From Ureibacillus yapensis (GTDB lineage Bacteria > Bacillota > Bacilli > Bacillales_A > Planococcaceae), in the NCBI RefSeq assembly GCF_003515775.1, contig NZ_QWEI01000012.1, positions 27,038-91,037 on the forward strand: DNA of 64,000 nt, written 5' to 3'. The notes under the pieces are model-generated. The model had not been told where the DNA came from and did no database searches. It saw only the letters and a list, made by a program, of their open reading frames with translations. Every line of letters starts with the position of its first letter. Within the stretch, counting starts at the first letter, position 1. Shown in pieces: positions 8,152 through 18,100 of the stretch. The position numbers and the translations under genes are program-made.

Positions 8152-9345
8152 ATGGCGACAAAATCAGCGAGTGTAATTGAGTTAACGGAAAAATTAGGTG
8201 CCCGCAACTACCATCCACTGCCAATCGTTATTTCCGAAGCTGAAGGAGTTTGGGTAAAAGATCCTGAAGGCCATAAATATCTGGATATGCTATCAGCCTA
8301 TTCAGCGCTTAACCAAGGCCACCGCCACCCCAAAATCATTAAGGCCTTAATCGATCAGGCAAACCGCGTAACGTTAACATCGCGTGCATTCCATACTGAC
8401 CAACTTGCTCCTTGGTACGAAAAGGTAGCACAGATGACCGGCAAAAATATGGTATTGCCAATGAACACAGGTGCAGAAGCAGTTGAATCTGCCATTAAAG
8501 TTGCTCGCCGCTGGGCCTACGACGTAAAAGGCGTTGAAGAGAACAAAGCTGAAATTATCGGCTGCAACGGAAACTTCCATGGCCGAACAATCGGGGCTGT
8601 TTCCCTATCTTCCGAAAAAGCATATCAGCGCGGGTTTGGACCAATGCTGGAAGGGTTCAAATTAATTCCCTACGGTGATGCCCAAGCGCTAAAAAACGCC
8701 ATCACTCCAAATACCGCTGCCTTTATCGTTGAACCAATCCAAGGTGAAGCCGGTATTGTGATGCCGCCAAAAGGTTTCTTAAAAGCTGCAAAGGAAATCT
8801 GCGAAGAAAATAACGTGTTATTGGTCCTGGATGAAATTCAAACAGGTCTTGCTCGAACTGGGAAGATGTTTGCTTACCAATGGGAAGATGCAACACCAGA
8901 TCTATTAATTCTTGGTAAGGCACTAGGCGGAGGCGTGTTCCCTATTTCTGCCGTGGTAGCGAACGATGATATACTTGGTGTACTAAACCCTGGTTCCCAC
9001 GGTTCAACTTTCGGGGGCAATCCGCTTGCTTGTGCCGTATCGATCGCTTCTTTGGAGGTACTGGAAGAAGAACATTTAGCAGAGCGTTCTTTGGAATTGG
9101 GAAACTACTTCCAAGAGCAGTTGCGGTCCATTGACCATCCTTCTATTAAAGATGTCCGTGGCAGCGGCTTATTTATCGGTATTGAATTATCCGAACCCGC
9201 TCGCTCCTACTGCGAAAGATTAATGGGCTTAGGATTATTATGCAAGGAAACGCACGAGTACGTCATCCGGCTTGCTCCCCCATTAATCATTACCAAAGAA
9301 GAAATAGACTGGGCTTTGGAAAAAATCAAATCCGCATTTGCCTAG
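8152..9345 (+). CDS. rocD: Ornithine aminotransferase
   Basis: RocD transfers the delta-amino group of ornithine to 2-oxoglutarate, giving glutamate semialdehyde and glutamate in arginine/ornithine catabolism. It is a class III PLP aminotransferase of 397 residues, the usual length. Visible motifs are [13 protein letters not shown] (cofactor phosphate region), [14 protein letters not shown] (Asp pairing with PLP nitrogen) and [10 protein letters not shown] with Lys256 as the Schiff-base lysine. The ATG follows AAGGAGG. The gene stands alone between a sigma-54 promoter and a strong terminator, so its expression should depend on the divergent activator and RpoN encoded next door. Confidence 0.95.
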   Translation: MATKSASVIELTEKLGARNYHPLPIVISEAEGVWVKDPEGHKYLDMLSAYSALNQGHRHPKIIKALIDQANRVTLTSRAFHTDQLAPWYEKVAQMTGKNMVLPMNTGAEAVESAIKVARRWAYDVKGVEENKAEIIGCNGNFHGRTIGAVSLSSEKAYQRGFGPMLEGFKLIPYGDAQALKNAITPNTAAFIVEPIQGEAGIVMPPKGFLKAAKEICEENNVLLVLDEIQTGLARTGKMFAYQWEDATPDLLILGKALGGGVFPISAVVANDDILGVLNPGSHGSTFGGNPLACAVSIASLEVLEEEHLAERSLELGNYFQEQLRSIDHPSIKDVRGSGLFIGIELSEPARSYCERLMGLGLLCKETHEYVIRLAPPLIITKEEIDWALEKIKSAFA

Positions 9346-9395
9346 TGTTTAAGGAAGTATACAACTGCATTGATACCAATAGAGAAAACGCATCC

Positions 9396-9431
9396 GAGGT
9401 TATTCGAATTCTTTTCGAATGACCTCTTTTT
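9396..9431 (+). terminator. Rho-independent terminator after rocD
   Basis: GAGGTtATTCGAA pairs with TTCGAATgACCTC across a five-base loop, followed by a T-run. Confidence 0.85.
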
Positions 9432-9489
9432 AATAAAAATGTTTAGAATTTATTATAGAATGGTACTAAAAGATAGAGGAGCTTTTGAA

Positions 9490-10041
9490 ATGCAAACAAT
9501 TTATATAACAGGCTATCGTCCTCATGAACTTGGTATTTTTAATGAAAAGCACCCGGGAATTGCGGTCATTAAAAAAGCTTTGGATCAGGAACTGAGAGTT
9601 TTATTGGATGAGGGCCTTGAATGGGTTGTCATTAGTGGACAGCAAGGGGTCGAAACTTGGGCAGCTGAAGTCATACTCGAACTAAAGAATGAATATTCTA
9701 ATCTCAAATACTCAGTCATCACACCTTTTTTGGAACAAGAAAAAAATTGGAATGAACACAAGCAGCAAAAATTTCATTCAATCATAGCAAGAGCGGACTT
9801 TACTACCAGTGTGACAAAACGTCCTTATGAAGCTCCTTGGCAATTTATCGAAAAAGATAAATTCATCATTCAAAATACAGATGGCATGCTCCTGATATAC
9901 GATGAAGAAAATGAAGGTTCACCGAAATATGTAAAAAAACTTGCGCATAAATACGAGGAGCAGCATAACTATAAAATAATTGAAATCAATGCGTACGATT
10001 TACAATCAATTGCTGAGGAAATGCAAAGAGAAAATTGGTAA
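9490..10041 (+). CDS. ypsA: YpsA family (DUF1273, SLOG superfamily) protein
   Basis: This 183-residue cytosolic protein starts MQTIYITGYRPHELGIF and matches the YpsA family. The family has a SLOG/Rossmann fold with a nucleotide-type pocket and has been linked in Firmicutes to cell division and GpsB; its biochemical activity is unsettled. The conserved stretch WVVISGQQGVETWAAEV is the SLOG glycine-rich loop. I chose the ATG at 9490 preceded by AGAGGAG; the upstream extension overlaps the rocD terminator. Bacillus ypsA sits next to gpsB, but here its neighbours are rocD and an unknown small gene. Confidence 0.88.
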   Translation: MQTIYITGYRPHELGIFNEKHPGIAVIKKALDQELRVLLDEGLEWVVISGQQGVETWAAEVILELKNEYSNLKYSVITPFLEQEKNWNEHKQQKFHSIIARADFTTSVTKRPYEAPWQFIEKDKFIIQNTDGMLLIYDEENEGSPKYVKKLAHKYEEQHNYKIIEINAYDLQSIAEEMQRENW

Positions 10042-10146
10042 AGAAAATAAAATGTTTACAAAAAATTAATTAAATTTTCTGACATTTAATATTTTTTCTG
10101 TTATAATACAATGAAACCCGTTTAAACGGATTAAGGAGATGATGCT

Positions 10147-10458
10147 ATGGAACAAATTAGAATTGTAAACGAAACAAACCCGATTGTTGTAGCGCATGAT
10201 ACGTATAAGAGGGAGTGCTGCTATACTCGTGGGGTGCATATTCCGTACAAAGACTTCCTTGAAATTTTGGACAGCATGCCGACTGATACAAAAATTTACT
10301 TCGAGTTCCACAACCCCGGGAAACAAATTGCCCCAGGAACTTATTTAAATGGCCATGCAGGGCTTGCCAGAAGCATTGTAAACTATTATCAGAACACAAG
10401 AAACATGAAGGTTGCTTACCTCCACAATGGCCAAGATTTCTATGTTAAAATCATTTAA
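10147..10458 (+). CDS. Conserved hypothetical small protein
   Basis: This 103-residue protein (MEQIRIVNETNPIVVAHDTY...) has a good AAGGAGATGATG ribosome binding site, ends just before a clear terminator, and has normal codon use, so I accept it as real. There is no signal peptide or membrane helix. Conserved-looking features are a Cys-Cys pair at about residues 23-24, HNPGKQIAPGTYLNGHAG and a C-terminal HNGQDFYVKII. I do not recognise the family. The monocistronic setting after ypsA gives no functional clue. Confidence 0.7.
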   Translation: MEQIRIVNETNPIVVAHDTYKRECCYTRGVHIPYKDFLEILDSMPTDTKIYFEFHNPGKQIAPGTYLNGHAGLARSIVNYYQNTRNMKVAYLHNGQDFYVKII

Positions 10459-10494
10459 TTTTTTGAGGTGACCAAAAAGGTGAATTCCAACTAG

Positions 10495-10546
10495 AACACC
10501 GCTGCTAAAGCCATGAGCTTCGCGTAAAAGCGGTGTTTAATTTTTT
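10495..10546 (+). terminator. Rho-independent terminator
   Basis: AACACCGCT (10495-10503) pairs with AGCGGTGTT (10529-10537), followed by TTAATTTTTT. It ends the 10147 gene. Confidence 0.8.
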
Positions 10547-10723
10547 GTCCACCCTTATCTTATTCTTCTTCCCCTTTCTTCTATCCTCAGCAATTTTACG
10601 ATCATCATTCAGTTATTCCTCTTTTATAAAGGCGAAAATCCTTGTTAAAGAATGTTGTTCATTTAATGTGTTATGATAATTTTGGGAATATTATTTCTAC
10701 TTTAAACGAAGGAGTGTAGATCG

Positions 10724-12115
10724 ATGGATTATCGTATTGAAAAAGATACTTTAGGTGAAATCCGTGTACCGGCAGACAAAATTTGGGGTGCTCAAACGCA
10801 GCGCAGTAAAGAAAATTTCCAAATTGGCGAAGAAAAGATGCCAATTGAAATTATCCGTGCTTTTGCCATCTTAAAAAAGGCGGCAGCGATTGCCAATAAT
10901 AAATTAGGCAAACTATCTGATGTGAAAACAAATGCGATTGTGGCAAGTGCGGACGAAATCCTTGCAGGTAAATGGAATGATCAATTTCCTCTGGTCGTTT
11001 GGCAAACCGGCAGTGGCACACAATCCAACATGAATGTGAATGAAGTCATCGCCCATCGCGCAAACCAGTTGCTTGAAGAACAAGGCAGTGCTGAACGTGT
11101 CCACCCAAACGATGACGTCAATAAATCACAAAGCTCCAATGATACATTCCCTACTGCTTTGCATATTGCAGCGGTGGAAATTGTAGAAAACTATTTAATG
11201 CCCAGACTTCAATTATTAAAAGCAACACTAAAAGAAAAATCGGAAAACTTCAATGATATTATTAAAATTGGCCGTACACATCTGCAGGACGCAACCCCTC
11301 TTACACTAGGCCAAGAGATTAGCGGCTGGCACCATATGCTGGTAAAATCCGAAAAGATGATTATGGTCAATACTCAATTCCTGAAAGACCTTGCCATTGG
11401 TGGTACCGCAGTTGGTACAGGCATCAATGCCCACCCGCAATTTGGCGATATGGTGGCGGCGGAAATTAGTGCCTTAACTGGACAGGAATTTAAATCTTCC
11501 GAAAATAAATTCCATGCTTTGACAAGCCATGATGAAATTGTTTCCGCTCACGGTGCATTAAAAGCGCTTGCGGTCGATTTAATGAAAATTGCCAATGATG
11601 TCCGCTGGCTTGCAAGTGGTCCACGAAGCGGGATTGGGGAAATTACGATTCCGGAAAATGAGCCGGGCAGCTCCATTATGCCTGGAAAAGTAAACCCAAC
11701 ACAAAGTGAAGCCTTGACGATGGTTGTTACACAAGTGGTTGGAAATGATGCAACCATTGCTTTTGCGGCATCTCAAGGGAATTTTGAATTAAATGTCTTT
11801 AAGCCTGTGATTATTTACAACTTCCTGCAATCTGCCCGCCTGCTTGCAGACAGCATGAAATCATTTAATGACAATTGTGCAATCGGAATCGAGCCAAACA
11901 TTGAAGTTCTTGAGCGTAACCTTGAAAATTCATTGATGCTTGTGACTGCATTAAATCCTTATATCGGGTATGAAAATGCGGCAAAGATTGCAAAAAAAGC
12001 GCATAAAGAAGGAACAACTTTAAAAGAGTCCGCAATATCATTGGGACTTCTAACTGAAGAACAATTTGATGAATATATTGATCCGAAGAAAATGATTTCT
12101 CCAAACGCGGAATAA
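10724..12115 (+). CDS. fumC: Fumarate hydratase, class II
   Basis: FumC interconverts fumarate and malate in the citric acid cycle as an iron-independent homotetramer. The protein has 463 residues, typical for the class. It shows [15 protein letters not shown], the catalytic region [17 protein letters not shown], and the superfamily signature [11 protein letters not shown] on the mobile loop carrying the catalytic serine. The ATG follows GAAGGAGTG. It is monocistronic with its own terminator. A distant relative of the same superfamily (ASL-like) is encoded at 51072. Confidence 0.97.
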   Translation: MDYRIEKDTLGEIRVPADKIWGAQTQRSKENFQIGEEKMPIEIIRAFAILKKAAAIANNKLGKLSDVKTNAIVASADEILAGKWNDQFPLVVWQTGSGTQSNMNVNEVIAHRANQLLEEQGSAERVHPNDDVNKSQSSNDTFPTALHIAAVEIVENYLMPRLQLLKATLKEKSENFNDIIKIGRTHLQDATPLTLGQEISGWHHMLVKSEKMIMVNTQFLKDLAIGGTAVGTGINAHPQFGDMVAAEISALTGQEFKSSENKFHALTSHDEIVSAHGALKALAVDLMKIANDVRWLASGPRSGIGEITIPENEPGSSIMPGKVNPTQSEALTMVVTQVVGNDATIAFAASQGNFELNVFKPVIIYNFLQSARLLADSMKSFNDNCAIGIEPNIEVLERNLENSLMLVTALNPYIGYENAAKIAKKAHKEGTTLKESAISLGLLTEEQFDEYIDPKKMISPNAE

Positions 12116-12118
12116 TAA

Positions 12119-12155
12119 AGAAAGGTGCTTCCCAAATGAGGAGGCACCTTTTTTA
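12119..12155. terminator. Terminator between fumC and pbuX
   Basis: AAAGGTGC-TTCC pairs with GGA-GGCACCTTTTTT. It serves fumC and, on the other strand, may also end the convergent pbuX transcript. Confidence 0.8.
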
Positions 12156-12170
12156 AAGCTTATCAATTGG

Positions 12171-13487
12171 CTATGCAGTTTGCTTATTATTTTCATTTAA
12201 AGGCTGAGTTTGTATGGATTCTATTTTTTTCGTTCCCATCATGTTAAATAGAACATTCAATACGATAGCCGTAACAGATCCACATACAATCCCGTTTGAA
12301 GTGAATACAGCCAACCATTCCGGCAACGCGGCAAAGATATTAGGTACAAAGGCAACTCCAGCACCTAATCCTACAGCAGTGGCTGCGATCATGGCGTTTT
12401 CCGATGAACGTGCAATTTCGGGTGCAAGCATTGTAATCCCTTGCGTCACGACCATACCGAACATCGCCAGCATTGCCCCGCCAAGAACTGGTGTTGGAAT
12501 AATTGTTGTCAACGCTGCTACTTTCGGAAGGAAACCAAGCAGGACTAATAATCCGCCTGTAATTGCAATTACTTTACGTTCTTTTACGCCCGTCATTTTT
12601 AATAATCCTACATTTTGCGAGAAAGTCGTATATGGGAAAGCGTTGAAAATACCACCGATGATGGAAGCCAGCCCTTCAGAACGATATCCTTTAGCTAAAT
12701 CCTTTGAAGAGAGCGGCTTTTTTGTGATATCACTTAATGCAAAATACACTCCTGACGATTCTACCAAGGAAACCATACCAACCAATGTCATTGTAAGAAT
12801 GGCGGCAATATCAAATGTTGGCGCTCCAAAGTAGAATGGCTGCACCATATGGAACCAGGAAGCATCTGCTACAGGAGAGAAATTCACTTTCCCTAAGAAA
12901 GCCGCAATAACCGTCCCCATAACTAACCCTAAAAGAATCGAGATAGAACGTGTAAATCCTGTTGTAAAACGGTAGATCAATAAAATAACGATTAATGTAA
13001 CCATTGCCAAGCCAATATTGGATGCTGATCCAAAGTCAGGTGCCCCTTGTCCGCCACCCATGTTGTTGATGGCAACCGGGATAAGTGAAATTCCGATAAT
13101 AGTAACGACAGAGCCTGTAACAATTGGCGGGAAGAATTTCACCAATTTACCGAATACTCCGGCAATTAAAATGATAATAAGTCCGGATGCAATGATTGAA
13201 CCATAAACTGCTCCAAGCCCCTTATCTGATCCAATTGCAATGATTGGACTTACCGCTGTAAACGTACAGCCCAAAACGACAGGCAATCCGATTCCGAATG
13301 CTTTTCCGCGCATGACTTGCAGTAATGTCGCAACCCCGCACATCATAATGTCGATTGCAACTAAATAGGTCATTTGCGTTGCATTAAACCCTAAAGCGCC
13401 GCCGATGATCAATGGCACCAAAATCGCCCCTGCATACATCGCAAGTAAATGCTGTATACCCAGCGTTGTTGCTTTTACGTTGTTCAT
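12171..13487 (-). CDS. pbuX: Xanthine permease (nucleobase:cation symporter-2)
   Basis: This 438-residue inner-membrane transporter has about 12-14 hydrophobic helices and belongs to the NCS2/NAT (PbuX/UraA) family. The N terminus (LGIQHLLAMYAGAILVPLIIG) and the FSQNVGLLKMTGV stretch are typical. Linkage to xpt (87-base gap) and a shared guanine riboswitch define the classical xpt-pbuX purine salvage operon, so xanthine is the expected substrate. Confidence 0.95.
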   Translation of the reverse strand: MNNVKATTLGIQHLLAMYAGAILVPLIIGGALGFNATQMTYLVAIDIMMCGVATLLQVMRGKAFGIGLPVVLGCTFTAVSPIIAIGSDKGLGAVYGSIIASGLIIILIAGVFGKLVKFFPPIVTGSVVTIIGISLIPVAINNMGGGQGAPDFGSASNIGLAMVTLIVILLIYRFTTGFTRSISILLGLVMGTVIAAFLGKVNFSPVADASWFHMVQPFYFGAPTFDIAAILTMTLVGMVSLVESSGVYFALSDITKKPLSSKDLAKGYRSEGLASIIGGIFNAFPYTTFSQNVGLLKMTGVKERKVIAITGGLLVLLGFLPKVAALTTIIPTPVLGGAMLAMFGMVVTQGITMLAPEIARSSENAMIAATAVGLGAGVAFVPNIFAALPEWLAVFTSNGIVCGSVTAIVLNVLFNMMGTKKIESIQTQPLNENNKQTA

Positions 13488-13574
13488 TTGAACATTCTCT
13501 CCTTTAACTTATATGTATAATTACTTATTCGGGAGCAAGCCGCCCTGCAAAATTTAGCAGGGCGCTTCTGCTTT

Positions 13575-14174
<600 letters not shown>

Positions 14175-14257
14175 TTAGAACATCACAACCCGGTCCAAAA
14201 TATGTCGAGTTGGGTTTATTCTTAATGTGGATAATCGTCAAATTTCATTTTGATCCG

Positions 14258-14313
14258 CAAATAAAAAGCTCGGAAAACTTGTTCCGCCATGAGGGAAACA
14301 AGTCTTCCGAGCT
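14258..14313 (-). terminator. Riboswitch-controlled terminator of xpt-pbuX
   Basis: On the minus strand a near-perfect 19-20 bp stem (14294-14313 with 14267-14285) starting AGCTCGGAAGACTTG ends in a run of five T. It lies between the aptamer and xpt and is the expression platform. Confidence 0.9.
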
Positions 14314-14386
14314 GGAAATTCGAAAGATACAAGATACCGAAAAAATACTCCGCAAAAAAGGAACATTCGGATCTAAACTGGTTTCT

Positions 14387-14453
14387 CTCATAGTCGACTT
14401 ATTTACGGTAAGTCGGTAGAAACTTGCGAGCCATATTCTCGCCGTTATATGAG
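14387..14453 (-). ncRNA. Purine (guanine-class) riboswitch aptamer
   Basis: The minus strand reads CTCATATAACGGCGAGAATA...GTTTCTACCGAC...GACTATGAG. This matches the purine aptamer: P1 closed by CTCAT/ATGAG, the conserved core TATAA, TTTCTACC and the 3' junction CGACTATG. The specificity base (position 74 in xpt numbering) is C, which pairs with guanine/xanthine rather than adenine. A terminator follows before xpt. Guanine binding should favour termination. Confidence 0.96.
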
Positions 14454-14490
14454 TGAATTAATTTGTTAAGATTCTGTAAAGAATGTCCTC

Positions 14491-14519
14491 ATTATAAACA
14501 CGGATTTTATTGATTGCAA
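14491..14519 (-). promoter_or_regulatory. Sigma-A promoter of xpt-pbuX
   Basis: On the minus strand TTGCAA (14514-14519), a 17-base spacer and TATAAT (14491-14496) make a near-consensus promoter about 35 bases upstream of the aptamer. Confidence 0.8.
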
Positions 14520-14546
14520 TACTTCAAAAATAATAAAACGATTCTA

Positions 14547-14600
14547 ATTATTCGGAAATTAACCGTTTTTCCAACTTTTTTAGTAATAATGTTCGGTTTT
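14547..14600. promoter_or_regulatory. PurR boxes (PurBox-like) upstream of xpt
   Basis: On the minus strand 14588-14600 reads AAAACCGAACATT, a full match to the Bacillus PurBox AWWWCCGAACWWT. The block 14547-14559 matches at 12 of 13 positions. Both lie just upstream of the -35 element, consistent with PurR repression of xpt-pbuX. In Bacillus the paired boxes are usually inverted; here both face the same way. Confidence 0.6.
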
Positions 14601-14631
14601 TGCAGTTGAATTCCCTTTCAATAATTAAATT

Positions 14632-15321
14632 TTACTGAAAAATTCCTTCCAATATTGATTTGAATTCTCCAAATGATTTACCTGTTTTTCCGAAAGCCCC
14701 CATACTTCTGCAAACCAAAATTTGTGCTTTTTTACCGTTATTTAACTTTAATTGCCCAATGCTTCCTTTTTGTTCGAGGACCTGCACTGATTGCAGCAAA
14801 TCTTCCTCTGCATAATCTGCCAAATGCTCTTTAAAGCGTTCGATAAACTGTTTAAAGGTTGGGGCACCTTGGATGATTAATAATTCCGGCTCAAGTTCAT
14901 CGATTACTTCCTTGAAAATTTCAAACCCTCTCAAATAGAGCGGGTCTTTGCTTTTCTTCAGCTGTTTTAGGAGTTCGTCTTCTACATTCAGGCAGTTTAA
15001 ACTTGAAAAAACAACTTGCTGCTTTAAATTCTCTTTCATCCATGATGCAAAATTCAAGGCCCCTCTATATTCACGCGACGCCTCCGAAATTTCTTCTTGA
15101 AAAACATCTTGAAATAGATGTCGATCAACCAACGCATCGGCCAGGAATTGAATATCTGCATTGCCAATCTGAATCAGGGGTTCTGGTTGTGATCCTACTA
15201 AAAGAACCTTTGATTTATAAGCATTTCCATCTGCCTGAAATGGCAAAAACAAAATTTCGCCCGATTGTTCATCAATTAACCATTGCTCTATTTTTCTGAA
15301 AAACCCCATTGATACCGTCAT
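14632..15321 (-). CDS. Hypothetical protein, possibly uracil-DNA-glycosylase-like fold
   Basis: This 229-residue soluble protein starts at an ATG after AAAGGGTG. I do not recognise a named family. Three stretches are arranged as in the uracil-DNA-glycosylase superfamily: LLVGSQPEPL (glycine/proline loop after the first strand), a central SSLNCLN, and ELLIIQGAPTF. That resemblance is weak and the catalytic residues of known UDGs are not evident, so a non-enzymatic or RNA-related role is equally possible. It is monocistronic, between the xpt promoter region and a chemoreceptor gene. Confidence 0.6.
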   Translation of the reverse strand: MTVSMGFFRKIEQWLIDEQSGEILFLPFQADGNAYKSKVLLVGSQPEPLIQIGNADIQFLADALVDRHLFQDVFQEEISEASREYRGALNFASWMKENLKQQVVFSSLNCLNVEDELLKQLKKSKDPLYLRGFEIFKEVIDELEPELLIIQGAPTFKQFIERFKEHLADYAEEDLLQSVQVLEQKGSIGQLKLNNGKKAQILVCRSMGAFGKTGKSFGEFKSILEGIFQ

Positions 15322-15512
15322 TTGCTACACCCTTTACCTCATGTACTAATTTCTATAGTTATTATAACAAGGAAATTTCAAACTATTGAATATCTTTTCA
15401 CTTCATACACCGCCGATTATTTGTACTCTTCCCAGTAAGTGCTGGTTTAATCAAGGTATTTTATAGGCTCTATCTATGTTATACCCTTTATAGTTATAGC
15501 CTAAAAACGATA

Positions 15513-15547
15513 GAAACCTCACAAAGGGTTTCCCTTCCTGAGGTTTC
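15513..15547 (-). terminator. Terminator after soluble chemoreceptor gene
   Basis: GAAACCTCA (15513-15521) pairs with TGAGGTTTC (15539-15547). On the minus strand a loose T-rich stretch follows. Confidence 0.6.
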
Positions 15548-15585
15548 GACTGCAAATACTCTTTTATTTAAAATCTTTATTTCTT

Positions 15586-16410
15586 TTATGATAGCTGAGT
15601 TGATTTCAGAAATCCTTCAGCTGCCTGGCCAATCCTGTCAAAAGAGCCTCTAAAGTCCTCAAGAGTTGCTGAGTGTTCTTCTGCCATGGCAGCGATTTCC
15701 TGGATTGATGTATTATTTTTACCCACCGCTTCATTGACTTTTTCAAGATATCGGATAATATTAACAGCCGAATCTTTGCTCTGATCGGCCATTCTTCTAA
15801 TCTCATTTGCGACTACCGAAAACCCTTTCCCATATTCCCCTGCCCTTGCAGCCTCAATAGCGGCGTTTAACCCTAATATCTTGGATTGGTTCGCAACACC
15901 CTGTACAGATTTAATTACTTGATATGCGTCCTCAACCATTTTAATAATAGATTCAGAATCACTTGAAATATTTTGGATATTAACGGAAATGACATCAGAA
16001 ACCTTGGCTAATTGCTCAGTCATTTCGGTCATTTCACCCATAGTCTTGAGTAAATTATTTGCTGTACTGCGCAGAAAATCTACCTTTTCAGTTGATGTAG
16101 TTGTAATGATTAACCCAACAACTTTTCGATTATCTATAATGGGATTCCAAGTCACGATAAAAGGTAAGCCAAACTCATTATCTGGACCAAATTCCAGCCG
16201 ATTTACCCTTCCTGTCTTTAGTGAATCCTCTAGAAGTGGATTTGGCAATGTATTAAGCAATGTTCCAACAGGTATATTAGTCGTATCAAACTCCGCCTTC
16301 ACTTGAACAAGAATCTGCTCAGTGTCAGTAATGAGAATCGATGTTGGCTCGGTGAAAGATTTTTGAATTGTTTTGACATTATTAATGATCTCTTGCAATT
16401 TTTTCGACAT
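15586..16410 (-). CDS. Soluble methyl-accepting chemotaxis-type protein (YfmS-like)
   Basis: This 274-residue protein has no membrane helix. An N-terminal sensor domain (about 1-115, with IPVGTLLNTLPNPLLEDSL) precedes a short coiled coil and the MCP signalling tip [20 protein letters not shown] (about 178-197), which contacts CheA/CheW. Length and layout match cytosolic receptors like Bacillus YfmS. Few heptads flank the tip, so it should form an unusually short receptor. The ATG at 16410 is best spaced from AAAGGGTG. It probably tunes the motor switch in response to an internal or redox signal; the ligand is unknown. Confidence 0.82.
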   Translation of the reverse strand: MSKKLQEIINNVKTIQKSFTEPTSILITDTEQILVQVKAEFDTTNIPVGTLLNTLPNPLLEDSLKTGRVNRLEFGPDNEFGLPFIVTWNPIIDNRKVVGLIITTTSTEKVDFLRSTANNLLKTMGEMTEMTEQLAKVSDVISVNIQNISSDSESIIKMVEDAYQVIKSVQGVANQSKILGLNAAIEAARAGEYGKGFSVVANEIRRMADQSKDSAVNIIRYLEKVNEAVGKNNTSIQEIAAMAEEHSATLEDFRGSFDRIGQAAEGFLKSTQLS

Positions 16411-16598
16411 TCGCATTCACCCTTTCATGGCAACAAAAAGTCAATTTTGATAACAAATTAAACAGACTAACCTTTTTGGAAAATTATATCATTTCCTACA
16501 TCTTTTATCTCCACAACTTCTTGTTAGAAAATCGGTTCTTTTACCCTGAAAATTAAACTATTATTATTTAAATATTTCCATTCGCTTTCTCTAAGATA

Positions 16599-16640
16599 GA
16601 AAAAAGCCGGCAAATTTCACTTTTCATGAAATTTGCCGAC
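16599..16640 (-). terminator. Terminator of lysine permease gene
   Basis: A perfect 12-bp stem (16608-16619/16627-16638, CGGCAAATTTCA) is followed on the minus strand by a T-run. Confidence 0.85.
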
Positions 16641-16648
16641 TCTAGATT

Positions 16649-18100
16649 TTATTTTGTTGATCTTAAATCGCATTTTTCTAAAGGTACTATTTTGGTTTTG
16701 TGTTTGATTTTATAACCAAGCCATAATGCAAGGAATAGCGGAATGCCAATATAGGAAACGGCAATTCCGTACCAGTCGATTTCACCGCCGGTAAAGGCCG
16801 TGTAATTCTGGCCTGCTATAACAATTAAACAGATTGCCAAGGCCAATAATGGGCCAAACGGGAATAATTTCGCTTTATAAGGAAGCTTGCGCATATCAAG
16901 TCCTTGCAGCTCATAAGCTTTACGGAAACGATAATGGCTGATTGCAATCCCTACCCAAGCGATAAATCCGGACAACCCTGATGCATTCAATAACCACATA
17001 TAAACGACGCCATCTCCGAAGAAAGAAGAAAGGAATGCAAGGCATCCAACCGCCAATGTAGCAAGTAAAGCATAAACAGGAATGCCGCGTTTTGATAATT
17101 TTGCGAAGACTTTTGGGGCTTTCCCATCGATTGCCAGCTGCCAAAGCATACGAGATGAGGCATAAAGCCCTGAATTCCCTGCTGAAAGCATGGCCGTTAA
17201 AATGATGGCATTCATCACGGAAGCTGCAAAGGCAATCCCTAATTTATCAAATACCAACGTAAATGGAGAAACCGCAATATCCTCGGATAATAACCTTGGA
17301 TCTGTGTAAGGAATCAGCAATCCAATTGCAAAAATGGATAAAATATAAAACAATAAAATTCTCCAAAAGACTGAACGCACAGCTTTGGGAATATTCTTGC
17401 CCGGATCATCCGTCTCCCCTGCCGTGATTCCCAGGAGCTCTGTTCCTTGGAATGAGAAACCAGCCGCCAGGAAAATTCCGAAGATGGCCAGGAACCCTCC
17501 GTTAAACGGTGCATCTCCCACGAAGAAGTTTTCAAATCCAACAGGATCATGTCCCTTTAAAATACCGAAAATCATCAAGAACGATACGATGATAAAGACA
17601 ATTACAGTTACCACTTTAATCATTGCGAACCAATATTCACTTTCACCATATGCTCTTACAGATAACAGATTAAACGTTAATACCACTGCAATAAATAAAA
17701 TTGTCCATAGCGCGGAAGAACTATCAGGGAACCAATATTTCATAATCAAGGTCACCGCGGAAATCTCGGCAGCAATGGTAATTGCCCAGTTGTACCAGTA
17801 ATTCCACCCCATTGCAAATCCAAAGGCGGGATCGACAAATTTTGTGGCATATGTACTAAACGACCCTGACGTTGGCATGTAGGCTGCCATTTCCCCAAGA
17901 CTTGTCATTAAGAAATATACCATGACCCCAATCACCGCATAAGCAACGAGTGCGCCGCCAGGGCCAGCTTGTGCGATGGAAGCCCCGCTTGCCAGGAATA
18001 GGCCGGTCCCAATGGTTCCTCCAAGAGAAATCATGGAAATATGGCGACTTTTCAAGGTCCTTTTTAGCTGGGGTTGACTCTCTCTATGTTTGTCACGCAT
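16649..18100 (-). CDS. lysP: Amino acid permease, LysP (lysine) type
   Basis: This 483-residue APC-family permease has about 12 membrane helices. The whole length reads like E. coli LysP: ISMISLGGTIGTGLFLASG in helix 1, MAAYMPTSGSF, GFAMGWNYWYNW, FSFQGTELLGITAGE in helix 6, and the C-terminal SHYRFRKAYELQGLD. Lysine:proton symport is therefore the best guess, though arginine or histidine transport is possible in this group. The ATG follows AAAGGAG. It is divergent from the MFS gene at 18304, and no lysine riboswitch is visible in the 203-base gap. Confidence 0.85.
   Translation of the reverse strand: MRDKHRESQPQLKRTLKSRHISMISLGGTIGTGLFLASGASIAQAGPGGALVAYAVIGVMVYFLMTSLGEMAAYMPTSGSFSTYATKFVDPAFGFAMGWNYWYNWAITIAAEISAVTLIMKYWFPDSSSALWTILFIAVVLTFNLLSVRAYGESEYWFAMIKVVTVIVFIIVSFLMIFGILKGHDPVGFENFFVGDAPFNGGFLAIFGIFLAAGFSFQGTELLGITAGETDDPGKNIPKAVRSVFWRILLFYILSIFAIGLLIPYTDPRLLSEDIAVSPFTLVFDKLGIAFAASVMNAIILTAMLSAGNSGLYASSRMLWQLAIDGKAPKVFAKLSKRGIPVYALLATLAVGCLAFLSSFFGDGVVYMWLLNASGLSGFIAWVGIAISHYRFRKAYELQGLDMRKLPYKAKLFPFGPLLALAICLIVIAGQNYTAFTGGEIDWYGIAVSYIGIPLFLALWLGYKIKHKTKIVPLEKCDLRSTK

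Noticed and set aside
12214..12834. 206-codon frame antisense to pbuX
   Set aside because: Shadow of the permease gene, with no supporting signals.
14210..14419. 69-codon frame over the xpt leader
   Set aside because: It overlaps the guanine aptamer and terminator; no ribosome binding site.
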